Shown piece by piece: positions 1-7,971 of a stretch of DNA of 64,000 nucleotides. Every line of letters starts with the position of its first letter. The stretch's first letter is position 1. The DNA is from Microbacterium sp. AZCO (GTDB lineage: Bacteria; Actinomycetota; Actinomycetes; Actinomycetales; Microbacteriaceae): assembly GCF_039614715.1 (NCBI RefSeq), contig NZ_CP154857.1, positions 2,914,001 to 2,978,000 of the forward strand, given 5' to 3'. The position numbers and the translations under genes are program-made. Below the pieces are notes generated by a model, which worked only from the letters and a program-made list of their open reading frames with translations, had not been told where the DNA came from and searched no databases.

Positions 1-199
1 AGATCTCGAGCCCGAGCAGGATGAGCGTCGCCCCGATCGTCAGATTCAGGATGCTGACATTCGGAGCGGCCCAGATGAAGAAGAGGTCGCGGGCTCGGCC
101 GTGCCGCTCGGCGTCGCTGACGAGCTCGATGCCCCGTGTCTCGGCGCGGGTGGCGCTGTCGACGAACTCGTCGTCGAGCTGTGGCGTGGTCTGGGTCAC
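1..199 (-). CDS. NCS1-family nucleobase/cation permease, 3'-truncated by the window edge
   Basis: Only the first 66 codons are present and the rest lies beyond base 1. The GTG start at 199 follows a GAGAGGA ribosome site. The peptide has a short polar N-terminus, then GIELVSDAERHGRARDLFF and the start of a first membrane helix (IWAAPNVSILNLTIGATLIL). The pattern 'GIE.(V/I).D.ERHGR.RDLF..W' is what I know from the N-terminus of NCS1 permeases such as cytosine or purine transporters. The substrate cannot be told from this fragment. The gene is divergent from a TetR regulator, and the two palindromes between them suggest TetR controls this transporter. Confidence 0.7.
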   Translation of the reverse strand, partial: MTQTTPQLDDEFVDSATRAETRGIELVSDAERHGRARDLFFIWAAPNVSILNLTIGATLILLGLEI

Positions 200-227
200 G
201 GGGGTTCCTCTCGGGAAAGCGTCCTTG

Positions 228-272
228 CTATTGGTCACATGCCCAATGGACTATTGGTCACACATTCAATAG
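228..272. promoter_or_regulatory. Two palindromic TetR-type operators in the permease/tetR intergenic region
   Basis: CTATTGGTCACA occurs at 228-239 and again at 251-262, 23 bp apart. Each copy sits in an inverted repeat: ATTGG-N8-CCAAT at 230-247, and CTATTG-N10-CAATAG at 251-272. The second palindrome ends two bases before the TetR start codon. Paired palindromes between a TetR gene and a divergent transporter are the usual arrangement for autoregulation plus control of the transporter. Binding by this TetR is inference. Confidence 0.6.
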
Positions 273-273
273 C

Positions 274-918
274 ATGGGAGCCGTGTCGTCAACCCCGGGT
301 TCGGTCCGCGTTCGCAAACGCCCCGAGGAGCGGCGGGAGGAGATCCTGTCGCACGCGGCGGCGATCGCCGTCGACGAGGGCCTCGAGCGCATCACCCTCC
401 GCGCCGTCGCCGAGCGGCTCGGCGTGCGCCCGGGCCTGATCACGCACTACTTCCCCGCGGCGGAGGACCTCGTCGTCGAGGCGTTCTCGCGCGCGGCGGT
501 GCTCGAGCGCGAGGAGTTCTTCCCGACGTCGGGCGACCCGCTCGCGCGCGTCGCGCACTTCATCCGGCACATCGAGACGGGCGCGTCGATGCCGCTCGCC
601 CGCCTCTGGCTGAACGCCCGCCACCTCTCCCGCTTCAGCCCCGCGCTCGACGAGGCGCTGCAGGAGCAGGACGCCCTCGACCGCGCCCGCCTCACGGGGA
701 TCATCGAGGACGGCATCGCCGCGGGCGTCTTCGCGATTGAGGATGCCGAGGCCGCCGGCATCCGCATCCTCATCGCGGTCGACGGGGCAGGCTCATCGGT
801 CAACAGTGCGGCCGAGGTCGTCAACCCCGCGCAGCGGCACGCGGTCGCCGACATCACGGACTGGGCCCTTGGCCTTCCGGCGGGGACGCTCCGAGATGCG
901 GTCAGTGCCGCGGAGTGA
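274..918 (+). CDS. TetR/AcrR family transcriptional regulator
   Basis: A 214-residue protein from the ATG at 274. Upstream in-frame codons exist, but the operator palindromes occupy that DNA. The N-terminal HTH runs roughly over residues 15-60 (RPEERREEILSHAAAIAV, then LRAVAERLGVRPGLITHYF), which fits the TetR_N pattern with the helix ending in 'YF'. The C-terminal ligand-binding part is alpha-helical and not assignable to a ligand. The gene is divergent from an NCS1 permease, so a nucleobase or related compound is a reasonable inducer guess. It converges with the GH3 gene downstream, and a strong hairpin separates them. Confidence 0.85.
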   Translation: MGAVSSTPGSVRVRKRPEERREEILSHAAAIAVDEGLERITLRAVAERLGVRPGLITHYFPAAEDLVVEAFSRAAVLEREEFFPTSGDPLARVAHFIRHIETGASMPLARLWLNARHLSRFSPALDEALQEQDALDRARLTGIIEDGIAAGVFAIEDAEAAGIRILIAVDGAGSSVNSAAEVVNPAQRHAVADITDWALGLPAGTLRDAVSAAE

Positions 919-928
919 GAACGCGAAC

Positions 929-954
929 GGGGGCGGCGCGTCCGCGCCGCCCCC
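929..954. terminator. Hairpin terminator between convergent tetR and GH3 genes
   Basis: An 11-bp perfect GC stem (GGGGGCGGCGC at 929-939, GCGCCGCCCCC at 944-954) with a 4-base loop lies 11 bp after the tetR stop and 20 bp from the GH3 stop. It can fold on both strands, so it probably serves both genes. There is no long T-run, as is common in high-GC actinobacteria. Confidence 0.75.
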
Positions 955-973
955 GCTGCCTTCTCGTCGGGTT

Positions 974-3265
974 CTAGTGGATGGTGAACTGCGTCGCGAC
1001 CGGAGCCTGGGACGAGCCGCCGACGGCGACGCCGTAGGTGCCCTTCGCGGTCTGCCAGCCCTTGGCCGCGACATCCCAGTACTGCAGCAGGTGCAGGTCG
1101 GCGAGGTCCTGCGGCGACAGCGTGATCGTCACGTTGGCGTGCTCACCGGGGGCGAGCGTGACCGACTTCCAGCCGATGAGGCGCGAGCCGGGCGTGCCCG
1201 TCGACGACGGGAGCGTGAGGTACGCCTGCGCCGTCTCGGAGCCCGCGCGCGTTCCCGTGTTGGTGATCTTGAAGCTCACCCGGATCTCCTTCGCGCCGTC
1301 GGTCGTCTGCGGCGTGACCTTCACCTTGTCGTACGCGAATGACGTGTACGTCAGGCCGTAGCCGAAGGGGAACAGCGGCTCGATGTTCTGCGACTGGTAC
1401 CACTTGTAGCCGACCGCGAGACCCTCGCTGTACGAGACCTGACGGATCTCGTTCGTGCCGGCCGGACGCGTCGTCGAGCCGTTCGAGAAGATGCCCGGGT
1501 ACTGCGCGGGCGTGTTCGTCGGAGTGTCGGCAAGCGACTTCGGGAACGTCATCGGCAGCTTGCCCGTGGGCGCCACGTCGCCGAACAGGAGGGAGGCGAT
1601 CGCCGGGCCCTGCTGCTCACCGCCGTACCAGTTCTCGAGCACACCCTGCACTCCGCTGAGCCACGGCATCTCCACCGCGCTTCCCGTCTGCAGCACGACG
1701 ACCGTCTTGGGGTTGGCCTTCTCGATCGCGGAGATCAGCGCATCGCCGTTGCCCTGGAGCTTCAGGTCGGTGAGGTCGTTGAATTCACCCATGCGCTGGT
1801 AGCCGAACACGATGGCGACATCGGCTGCGGCAGCCTGTGCGGCGGCGGCCGCGACATCCTGTCCGTTGTTCCACGTCACGCTCGCACCGACCTGCGCGGC
1901 CCGCTGCGTGATGGCGGTCTCAGCCGAGACGACATCCTCGCAGGGCAGGGTGTTGCGCGGAGCGGCATTCGCGTTGAAGCGCAGCGTCAGGCTGCACACC
2001 GAGATCGCGCTCGTCGGAGCGTTGCCGATCGTCGTCACGGTGCTCGAGGCGGTCGGACCGAAGAGGGCGATCTTCTGCCCGGCCTTCGGCGCGAGCGGCA
2101 GAGTGCCGTCGTTCTTCAGCAGGACGCTGCCCTGCTCCGAGATCTGCTTCGCGACGGCCTTGTGGGCGGCGGTGGATGCGTCGAGCGCGGCCTGCGCCGG
2201 GAGCGGGTTGTCGAACAGTCCGCCGCGGATGTACGAGCGCACGACGCGGAACGCGGTCTCGTCGATGCGGGCCTGCGTGATCTGGCCCGCGGCGAGCGCG
2301 GCATCCAGCTTCGCCGGAGTGAACCAGATCGGACGGTTGAGCTCCTGGTCGAGGCCCGCGTTGAGCGAGGCCGCGGTGGAGTGCACCGAGCCGAAGTCCG
2401 ACATGATGAAGCCGTCGAAGCCCGCGTCGTCCTTCAGCACCTTCTGCATGAGCGGGCTCTCGCAGATGTAGACGCCGTTGACCTGGTTGAAGGCGCACAT
2501 GACGGTCTCGGGCGAGCCCCGCTTGATGGCGATGTCGTACGGCAGCGTGTACAGCTCGCGGAGCGTGCGCTCGTCGAGGTTCGACGAGCTGGTCTGGCGA
2601 TCGAGCTCCTGCTCGTTCGCGACGAAGTGCTTGAGCTGGCCGGCGACCTTGCCGGTGGACTCGATGCCCTGCACATCGGATGCGGCCATGAGCCCGTTGA
2701 TGAGCGGGTCCTCACCGAAGTACTCCGGCGTGCGGCCCGCGAGCGGTGTGCGCGTGTTGCCGATGCCCGGCGCGAGGAGCACGTTCTTGCCCTTGGCGTA
2801 GGCCTCGTCGCCCTGCGCGACGCCCTTCTGGTATGCGAGGTCGAGGTTCCACGTCGAGGCGAGCGAGATCTGCGACGGGAAGTCGGTGACGCCGGCCGCG
2901 CGGACCGCTTCGGGACCATCGGTGTAGGTGATGGTCGGCGTGCAGGGCAGCTGCACCGGGTAGACGACCGGCGCCTCCCCCGCGAGTCCGGCCGGCCAGT
3001 CGGTCCGGGTCGGCAGCGTGGCCGGCTGCTCCACGAGCCAGCGGTACTTCTGGTGCTGCGAGCTCGCGTCGAGGAGCGCGTGGGCCCGGTCGTCGGCGGA
3101 CGTGGAAGTGTCCATCCACGGGTAGGTGCTGCAGTCCTCGGCCGTCGCCGGCGAGGCCGAGGCGATGGTCGCCCCGGTCGCGATGATCGCCGCCCCGAGG
3201 AGCAGTGCGATCGTCCTCCGGGTGCGGGTGGCCCGCACCTCGGGGATCTTGTCGGATGTCGTCAT
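974..3265 (-). CDS. Secreted glycoside hydrolase family 3 beta-glucosidase
   Basis: A 763-residue protein; ATG at 3265 follows an AGAGGGA ribosome site. Residues 1-42 form a signal peptide (basic start, hydrophobic core, SPATA/E cut region), so it should be exported. The GH3 N-domain carries GNTRTPLAGRTPEYFGEDP and KHFVANEQELDR (KHF motif). The probable nucleophile is Asp290 in GFIMSDFGS, where the family more often has SDW. The GH3 C-domain (SEQGSVLLKNDGTLPL) and a fibronectin-III-like tail follow, which is full family length. It releases terminal beta-linked sugars outside the cell; glucose specificity is not provable here. The upstream operators match one at the neighbouring rhamnosidase gene, so both are probably co-regulated by the nearby LacI. 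Confidence 0.88.
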   Translation of the reverse strand: MTTSDKIPEVRATRTRRTIALLLGAAIIATGATIASASPATAEDCSTYPWMDTSTSADDRAHALLDASSQHQKYRWLVEQPATLPTRTDWPAGLAGEAPVVYPVQLPCTPTITYTDGPEAVRAAGVTDFPSQISLASTWNLDLAYQKGVAQGDEAYAKGKNVLLAPGIGNTRTPLAGRTPEYFGEDPLINGLMAASDVQGIESTGKVAGQLKHFVANEQELDRQTSSSNLDERTLRELYTLPYDIAIKRGSPETVMCAFNQVNGVYICESPLMQKVLKDDAGFDGFIMSDFGSVHSTAASLNAGLDQELNRPIWFTPAKLDAALAAGQITQARIDETAFRVVRSYIRGGLFDNPLPAQAALDASTAAHKAVAKQISEQGSVLLKNDGTLPLAPKAGQKIALFGPTASSTVTTIGNAPTSAISVCSLTLRFNANAAPRNTLPCEDVVSAETAITQRAAQVGASVTWNNGQDVAAAAAQAAAADVAIVFGYQRMGEFNDLTDLKLQGNGDALISAIEKANPKTVVVLQTGSAVEMPWLSGVQGVLENWYGGEQQGPAIASLLFGDVAPTGKLPMTFPKSLADTPTNTPAQYPGIFSNGSTTRPAGTNEIRQVSYSEGLAVGYKWYQSQNIEPLFPFGYGLTYTSFAYDKVKVTPQTTDGAKEIRVSFKITNTGTRAGSETAQAYLTLPSSTGTPGSRLIGWKSVTLAPGEHANVTITLSPQDLADLHLLQYWDVAAKGWQTAKGTYGVAVGGSSQAPVATQFTIH

Positions 3266-3294
3266 CGTCGATGTCCCTCTTCCCTGAAGGTTCC

Positions 3295-3328
3295 GTAGAT
3301 CCGTCTACAAACCTGTAGACCGGTCTAC
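3295..3328. promoter_or_regulatory. Paired 14-bp operators upstream of the secreted GH3 gene
   Basis: GTAGACCGGTCTAC at 3315-3328 is a perfect 14-bp palindrome. GTAGATCCGTCTAC at 3295-3308 is a near copy, with centres 20 bp apart (about two helical turns). A third related site lies in the promoter of the rhamnosidase gene at 5518-5531. The centre-symmetric form with a central CG step suits a LacI-family site, and a lacI gene lies at 6904. A TetR-type protein could also bind such a palindrome. Confidence 0.65.
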
Positions 3329-3399
3329 GGTTTCGCATCGAGAGCGGGATGTCAAGAGTTCGCTGAGAAATGCCCCTGCGCGGACCGAATGCGATGCGC

Positions 3400-5445
3400 T
3401 CAGCCGAAAACCGCAGGCAGGACGACGGTGGCGGGGCCGCTCCAGCGCGTGCCACGGCTCACGAGCGTGGCTCCGCCCGGCACCTCGATCACCGTCCGCT
3501 CGCGGTCCGCGACGACCACGATGTCGCCCGCCGGCGCCGGCACGACGAGCGCAGCCCACTCGAGATCTCCGAGGCGCGGTTCGACGGCGAAGGTCGACCA
3601 TCCGTCGCCGACCGGGCGCGCGCCCAGCACGGCTTCCGGAATGACGGCGGCGGGCCCCGCCGACCACGCGTGGCAGAGGCTCCGCCCGAAGGGCCGGCCG
3701 TACATCTCGAGGCGATCGCCGTCGGACGACGCCTCCTCCCAGAACGTGCCGGGGCCGCGGTCGAGCATGTCGCCCCACACCCGGTCGATCTCGGCGAGCA
3801 CCTCCCCGGCGACACCGTCGGCCACAAGCGACCTGAGCCGGAGCGCCGTCATGAACGGCGTGCCGGTGCTGCCGCGACGGGCGGCCTCGACGACTCCCGG
3901 TGGACGACGGGGATGGATGCCGACGAGCAGCGCCAGGAAGTTCGCGTAGGTCGCATCGCCCTGACCTCGGCCGTCATCGAGGTACTCCGTCCAGCGTCCC
4001 TGCTCGTCCGACCACGCCCGGGATTCGAGGGTGTCGCACAGCCGATCGGCGAGCTCGCCCCACCGCACAGCGCCGTCATGCCCCGCCCGGCTCAAGACGC
4101 GCTGCGCGCTGCGCAGCGCTCCGTACCAGAGCATCTGCAGCGCGACCGAGTCACGCCCGGGCTCGACCCGCACACCCCAGTCGATGAACACCGAGCCGGG
4201 GCCCGCGTCGACGAAGCCGCCTGGCTGGGTCGCCGGCCGGAAGACGGCATCTCTCCCCGCATGTTCGGCGAGGTCCGCGACGAACGCGTGCACGTGCGCC
4301 GCGCGTCGCTGTGCGAACTCGGGATCGCCGAAGCAGAGCAGGTAGAGGTCGGTGTTGATGAGCCACCAGAGCGAATAGTCGGAGATGCCGTTGACGTACC
4401 CGTGCAGGGGCCGCCCGAGCGCGACGAGCCCGTCGGCGACGACGTCTCCGGCTCCCAGCGCGAAGGCGTTCGCGAGCGTGCTCAGCGCCTGGTCGCCGGC
4501 CCACGGCATCCTGTCCCGCTTGATGCCGTCGACGAGCAGCCCCTGCGCGCACGTGCGCAGGGTGTACTGCGCGGCGGCCCAGATGCGGGTGAGCCGGTCG
4601 TCCGAGCACGCGAAGGCCCCGGCGCGGGGCGCGGGGGCGACCGAGGCCTCGACCTCGACCTCGGCGGCGGGCCGGTCGGTGCGCAGGTAGCGGAAGCCGA
4701 GGCGGTGCCGCGTCGTCCACCGCCCGTCGGGCAGCTCGACGAGGTCGTGCCTCGTCTCGTGGGCTTCGGGATCGGACCACGCCTCGCGCGTGCTCTCGCC
4801 GCTCGCCACGAACGGGCGCGGACCGGCCGTGAAGATCGGCCGGCCGAGCACGGGAGCGCCGACATCGAGGAGGTCGTCGTCCCTGCCGCGGGGTCGCAGG
4901 GTCACGGTTCCGGGAGGGCTGAGATGAGGGGGATGGATGCCGCCAATCCGCGGCTCTGCCGGCACCCAGTCGCCGTTCCCGAGGTGGACCGACCACTCCG
5001 ACCGCGCATGGTCGTCGGGGCTCAGTCGGATGGCCGGCGTGATGATCTCGTCGCCGGTGACGCGCAGCTCCACGATGCAAGCGGCCGCGAGTCGGAGGGT
5101 GAACTCGCCGCTCGGGTCGATCTCGACCGGCACGGCCTCGCCGTCGACCCTCGCCGACACCGACCCTGAGGCGCGGAGGCGCAGCATCCCTCCCCCTTCC
5201 ACGACGGTGCGGAAGACGACGAGGGTGGACGTGCGGGCGTGGTTGTCGGAGTAGTGCACGTGGCGGTTGGCGGCGAAGCCCTCAGCCACGAGCCGCGCGA
5301 GGAGGGCGAGCTGATACTGATCCGGGCCGTAGAGCCAGATGTGGGAGGCGTCGGGCGCCCGCACCTCCGACTCGGCGAAGGGCTGAGGCGACCGCTCGGC
5401 CACCCAGTGGCGGATCTGCTGCGCGGTGCGCGGGATGCGGGTCAT
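3400..5445 (-). CDS. GH78-type alpha-L-rhamnosidase-like glycosidase
   Basis: A 681-residue protein without a signal peptide, so probably cytoplasmic. ATG at 5445 follows GAGGA. A beta-rich N-terminal region is followed from about residue 280 by a six-hairpin (alpha/alpha)6 catalytic domain. The stretch DGIKRDRMPWAGDQ near residues 302-316 corresponds to the GH78 signature DCPQRDER.GW.GD, although the first part is altered and the protein is shorter than classic GH78 enzymes. The later EEASSDGDRLEMYGRP and SLCHAWSAGP segments also fit the family's last hairpins. It likely cleaves alpha-rhamnosyl residues or a related uronosyl/rhamnosyl linkage. It sits behind the secreted GH3 glucosidase with a shared operator type. 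Confidence 0.75.
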   Translation of the reverse strand: MTRIPRTAQQIRHWVAERSPQPFAESEVRAPDASHIWLYGPDQYQLALLARLVAEGFAANRHVHYSDNHARTSTLVVFRTVVEGGGMLRLRASGSVSARVDGEAVPVEIDPSGEFTLRLAAACIVELRVTGDEIITPAIRLSPDDHARSEWSVHLGNGDWVPAEPRIGGIHPPHLSPPGTVTLRPRGRDDDLLDVGAPVLGRPIFTAGPRPFVASGESTREAWSDPEAHETRHDLVELPDGRWTTRHRLGFRYLRTDRPAAEVEVEASVAPAPRAGAFACSDDRLTRIWAAAQYTLRTCAQGLLVDGIKRDRMPWAGDQALSTLANAFALGAGDVVADGLVALGRPLHGYVNGISDYSLWWLINTDLYLLCFGDPEFAQRRAAHVHAFVADLAEHAGRDAVFRPATQPGGFVDAGPGSVFIDWGVRVEPGRDSVALQMLWYGALRSAQRVLSRAGHDGAVRWGELADRLCDTLESRAWSDEQGRWTEYLDDGRGQGDATYANFLALLVGIHPRRPPGVVEAARRGSTGTPFMTALRLRSLVADGVAGEVLAEIDRVWGDMLDRGPGTFWEEASSDGDRLEMYGRPFGRSLCHAWSAGPAAVIPEAVLGARPVGDGWSTFAVEPRLGDLEWAALVVPAPAGDIVVVADRERTVIEVPGGATLVSRGTRWSGPATVVLPAVFG

Positions 5446-5493
5446 TCGGTCCTCGAGTCGCGAGGGCGAACGAGAGGCCCCGGAACGTCGCTC

Positions 5494-5531
5494 ACTCTAG
5501 AGAGGAGTCTGGCGTGCGTCAACCGATCTAC
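5494..5531 (-). promoter_or_regulatory. Promoter and operator of the GH78-type gene
   Basis: On the minus strand TTGACG (5517-5522) and TAGAGT (5494-5499) are separated by 17 bp, a good sigma-70 arrangement. GTAGATCGGTTGAC (minus strand, 5518-5531) overlaps the -35 box and matches the GTAGAYC-type sites upstream of the GH3 gene. Repression by occlusion of the -35 box is the simplest reading. The IS element begins upstream of this promoter and has not destroyed it. Confidence 0.6.
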
Positions 5532-5589
5532 AGGTCGCGCACACCGCCGTCATCGCTGCAGTGTCGTGCCCTGTGGGCCGGGTAGCCTC

Positions 5590-5800
5590 ATCCTCAGTGT
5601 CAGGGTGACAGTGCCGCGTTGCGGTGGTTGGATCCTGATCACCTGGCGTCTGGCTCTTAGCCTCGCTGCCGCCTTCGGGTTGGCGTGCATGCGTTTTGCC
5701 GGCGTCTGGTGTGATGGACCGGCCGGCGTGACTTGATAGGAGCGTGGCATCGCCCCCCGACTGAGGTTTGTCCGCCGACCGGCCCAACCTGTCCCATTCG
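5590..5800 (+). ncRNA. Candidate IS110 bridge RNA
   Basis: IS110-group elements encode a structured bridge RNA in the non-coding end next to the transposase; in this group it lies upstream of the gene. Seen here: a hairpin TGTCA-GGG-TGACA (within 5595-5613) in the position of a 5' stem-loop, a UUCG-capped stem at 5668-5684, a GCCGG/CCGGC stem at 5698-5702/5719-5723 that could close a guide loop, and a GGTTTG/CCCAACC stem at 5765-5789. The ACTTGATAGGAG copy of the right end at 5731-5742 could be a donor guide. The right end carries TTGACA (6886-6891), which could form a promoter with the left end in a circular junction. Ends and loops are inferred. Confidence 0.45.
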
Positions 5801-5823
5801 GATTCAGGAAGGAGACGATTCCC

Positions 5824-6882
5824 ATGGTGATCGTCATCGGCGCGGATGTCCACAAGGCCACACACACCTTCGTTGCGGTCGACGAAGTCGGCCGCAGACT
5901 CGGCGAGAAGACCGTGAGAGCCACGACTGGCGGCCACGAGGCGGCGTTGCGGTGGGCCAGGCGCGAGCTTCCCGGCGAGTTGCGGTGGGGTATCGAGGAC
6001 TGCCGTCACCTGTCGGCGCGGCTCGAGCGTGACCTGCTCGCGGCGGGGCAGGACGTGGTGCGGGTGCCGCCGAAGCTGATGGCCCAGTCCCGCGCATCCA
6101 GCCGGGAGCGGGGCAAGTCCGACCCGATCGACGCGATGGCCGTGGCCCGCGCGGTGCTGCGTGAGCCCGGTCTCCCGGTCGCGTCGCACGACGAGTCGAC
6201 CCGCGAACTGAAGCTGCTGGTCGACCGCAGAGAAGACCTGGTCAGCGAAAGGACCCGTCAGATCAACCGGCTCCGCTGGCATCTGCACGAACTGGATCCT
6301 GAGTTCGATGTTCCGGTGAAGGGGTTCGCGATCGGCAAGCAACGGCGACGGGTCGCTGACTGGCTGGACGGCCGCACCGGCCTGGTCGCTGAGCTGGCGC
6401 GTGACATCCTCGCCGATATCGGGCAGGGCAGCATCCGGATCGACGATCTCGAGAAGAGGATCACCGCGCTGGTGCAGGACCGCTACCGGCACCTTCTCGC
6501 GATCCCCGGCTGCGGGCCCCTCACCGCCGCGAAGATCGCCGGGGAGACCGCGAACGTCAACCGGTTCCGGTCCGAAGCATGCTTCGCGATGAACGCAGGC
6601 GTCGCACCGCTCCCGGTCTGGTCAGGGAACACCCGCGGCAGAGTCCGGATGAGCCGCACCGGCAATCGACAACTCAACGCAGCCCTTCACCGCATCGCAG
6701 TCACCCAGATCCGCCTCGACGGCCTCGGCCGCGCGTACTACCGCAAACGCCTCGACCACGGCGACTCCACCGTCGAAGCCCTCCGCTGCCTGAAACGCCG
6801 CCTCTGCCGCATCGTGTTCCACGCCCTTCACGCCGACCAACGACCCGCCCACATTCCCTCCAGCCTCCCCCTCACGGCCTGA
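5824..6882 (+). CDS. IS110-family transposase (DEDD recombinase)
   Basis: A 352-residue protein with AAGGAG-type ribosome site before ATG 5824. The N-terminal RuvC-like DEDD domain begins MVIVIGADVHKATHTFVAV (first Asp in GADVHK) and continues with the GIEDC and KSDPIDAMAVARA motifs that carry further acidic residues. The C-terminal Transposase_20 part has IPGCGPLTAAKIAGE, then GVAPLPVWSGNTRGR and the Ser-containing MSRTGNRQLNAALH. The length is normal for the family and no frameshift is visible, so it may be active. It would work with a bridge RNA encoded just upstream. Confidence 0.93.
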   Translation: MVIVIGADVHKATHTFVAVDEVGRRLGEKTVRATTGGHEAALRWARRELPGELRWGIEDCRHLSARLERDLLAAGQDVVRVPPKLMAQSRASSRERGKSDPIDAMAVARAVLREPGLPVASHDESTRELKLLVDRREDLVSERTRQINRLRWHLHELDPEFDVPVKGFAIGKQRRRVADWLDGRTGLVAELARDILADIGQGSIRIDDLEKRITALVQDRYRHLLAIPGCGPLTAAKIAGETANVNRFRSEACFAMNAGVAPLPVWSGNTRGRVRMSRTGNRQLNAALHRIAVTQIRLDGLGRAYYRKRLDHGDSTVEALRCLKRRLCRIVFHALHADQRPAHIPSSLPLTA

Positions 6883-6903
6883 AACTTGACATAGGAGAAA
6901 CTC

Positions 6904-7911
6904 ATGAATGGACTGGGTGGACGAGCGGCGACGATCAACGACGTCGCCGTCGCCGCGGGGGTGTCCCGCGCGGCCGTCTCCAAGGTGCTGCGCGACGCGT
7001 ACGGCGTGAGCGATTCCATGCGCGAGCGGGTCACCGCCGCCATGACCGAGCTCAACTACCGTCCGCGCGTGGCGGCGCGAGCCATGCGCGGCCGCACCTT
7101 CACGTTCGGCATCGAGTTGCCCGACTTCAGCAACCAGTTCTTCACCCGCATGCTCACGGGGGCTCTGCAGGCACTCGAAGAGACGCGGTACCAGGTTGTC
7201 ATCGCGCCCGCCGAGCGCGGATCGCGCTACGGCCTTCGGGCGATCGAGGCTCTCGTCGACCGGCAGGTCGACGGCGTCGTCGCGGTCGCGCCGCGGGCGA
7301 CGCCGGAGTCGCTGGAGCGGATCGCCGCGCACACGCCACTCGTGATGTTCGGTCGCCACGACACCTCCGACGACTACGACACGGTCGCGGGCGACGACGT
7401 CGCCGGAGCCGTGCTCGCGATGGAGCACCTGCTCGGGCTCGGGCACACCGACATCGCCCACCTCACGCTGCCCGAAGCCGACGTCGACCTCTCGTCTCCC
7501 CACGGACTCCGCCGCACGACGTACCTCTCGACGATGGCGGAGCGAGGGCTCGCCGACCGAGCCGTCATCATCACGTCGGACGAGGGGCAGGATGCCGCGT
7601 ACCGGGCGACGGCACAGGCCCTCTCCGACGGGCTGCGCTCCACGGCGATCTTCGCCGCGCACGACGAGCTCGCCATCGGTGCGCTCCGCGCCATCACGGA
7701 GGCCGGGCGCACCGTGTCCGTCGTCGGCTACGACGACGTGCCGATCGCCTCCTACCCCGGCATCGGGCTGACCACGGTGCACCAGCCCGGCGTCGAGATG
7801 GGCGTGCGCTCGATCGGACTGCTCCTGGAGCGCCTCGACGGACGCACCGAGGCCGTGCACGAAGTCTTCGATCCGGAATTGATCGTGCGGTCGTCGGCGA
7901 AGGCCGTCTGA
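6904..7911 (+). CDS. LacI family transcriptional regulator (glycoside locus 1)
   Basis: A 335-residue protein. The N-terminal HTH is ATINDVAVAAGVSRAAVSKVLR with the hinge helix after it (NYRPRVAARAM), and a periplasmic-binding-like sensor domain follows (FGIELPDFSNQFFTRML through VVGYDDVPIASY). Its AGGAG ribosome site at 6893-6897 lies within or right next to the right end of the IS110 element. The native promoter has therefore been displaced or replaced. It most likely represses the GH3 and GH78 genes to its left through the GTAGAYC-type sites. The effector is unknown, possibly rhamnose or a glycoside. Confidence 0.9.
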   Translation: MNGLGGRAATINDVAVAAGVSRAAVSKVLRDAYGVSDSMRERVTAAMTELNYRPRVAARAMRGRTFTFGIELPDFSNQFFTRMLTGALQALEETRYQVVIAPAERGSRYGLRAIEALVDRQVDGVVAVAPRATPESLERIAAHTPLVMFGRHDTSDDYDTVAGDDVAGAVLAMEHLLGLGHTDIAHLTLPEADVDLSSPHGLRRTTYLSTMAERGLADRAVIITSDEGQDAAYRATAQALSDGLRSTAIFAAHDELAIGALRAITEAGRTVSVVGYDDVPIASYPGIGLTTVHQPGVEMGVRSIGLLLERLDGRTEAVHEVFDPELIVRSSAKAV

Positions 7912-7944
7912 GGGCGGGTCAGCCCTTGACGGCTGTATGTCGTG

Positions 7945-7971
7945 CGTAGCGGCCATTGCCGCTTTGCTACG
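7945..7971. terminator. Hairpin between convergent lacI and LtrA-like genes
   Basis: CGTAGC (7945-7950) and GCTACG (7966-7971) form an outer stem, with GGC/GCC pairing inside. The hairpin overlaps the stop codon of the LtrA-like gene and lies 34 bp after the lacI stop, so it may end transcription from both sides. Confidence 0.5.

Larger units (their letters stand above)
5570..6898 (+). mobile_element. IS110-family insertion sequence
   Basis: The element holds one DEDD transposase gene with a long non-coding left part (about 250 bp) and a very short right part. That is the layout of the IS110 group, as opposed to IS1111. No terminal inverted repeats or target duplication are visible, as expected for the family, so both ends are approximate. 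The right end holds ACTTGACATAGGAG (6884-6897). A near copy, ACTTGATAGGAG, lies inside the left part at 5731-5742. The element separates the rhamnosidase promoter from the lacI gene. The stretch 5446-5823 has no protein gene: it holds the rhamnosidase promoter and then the left end of this element. Confidence 0.7.
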
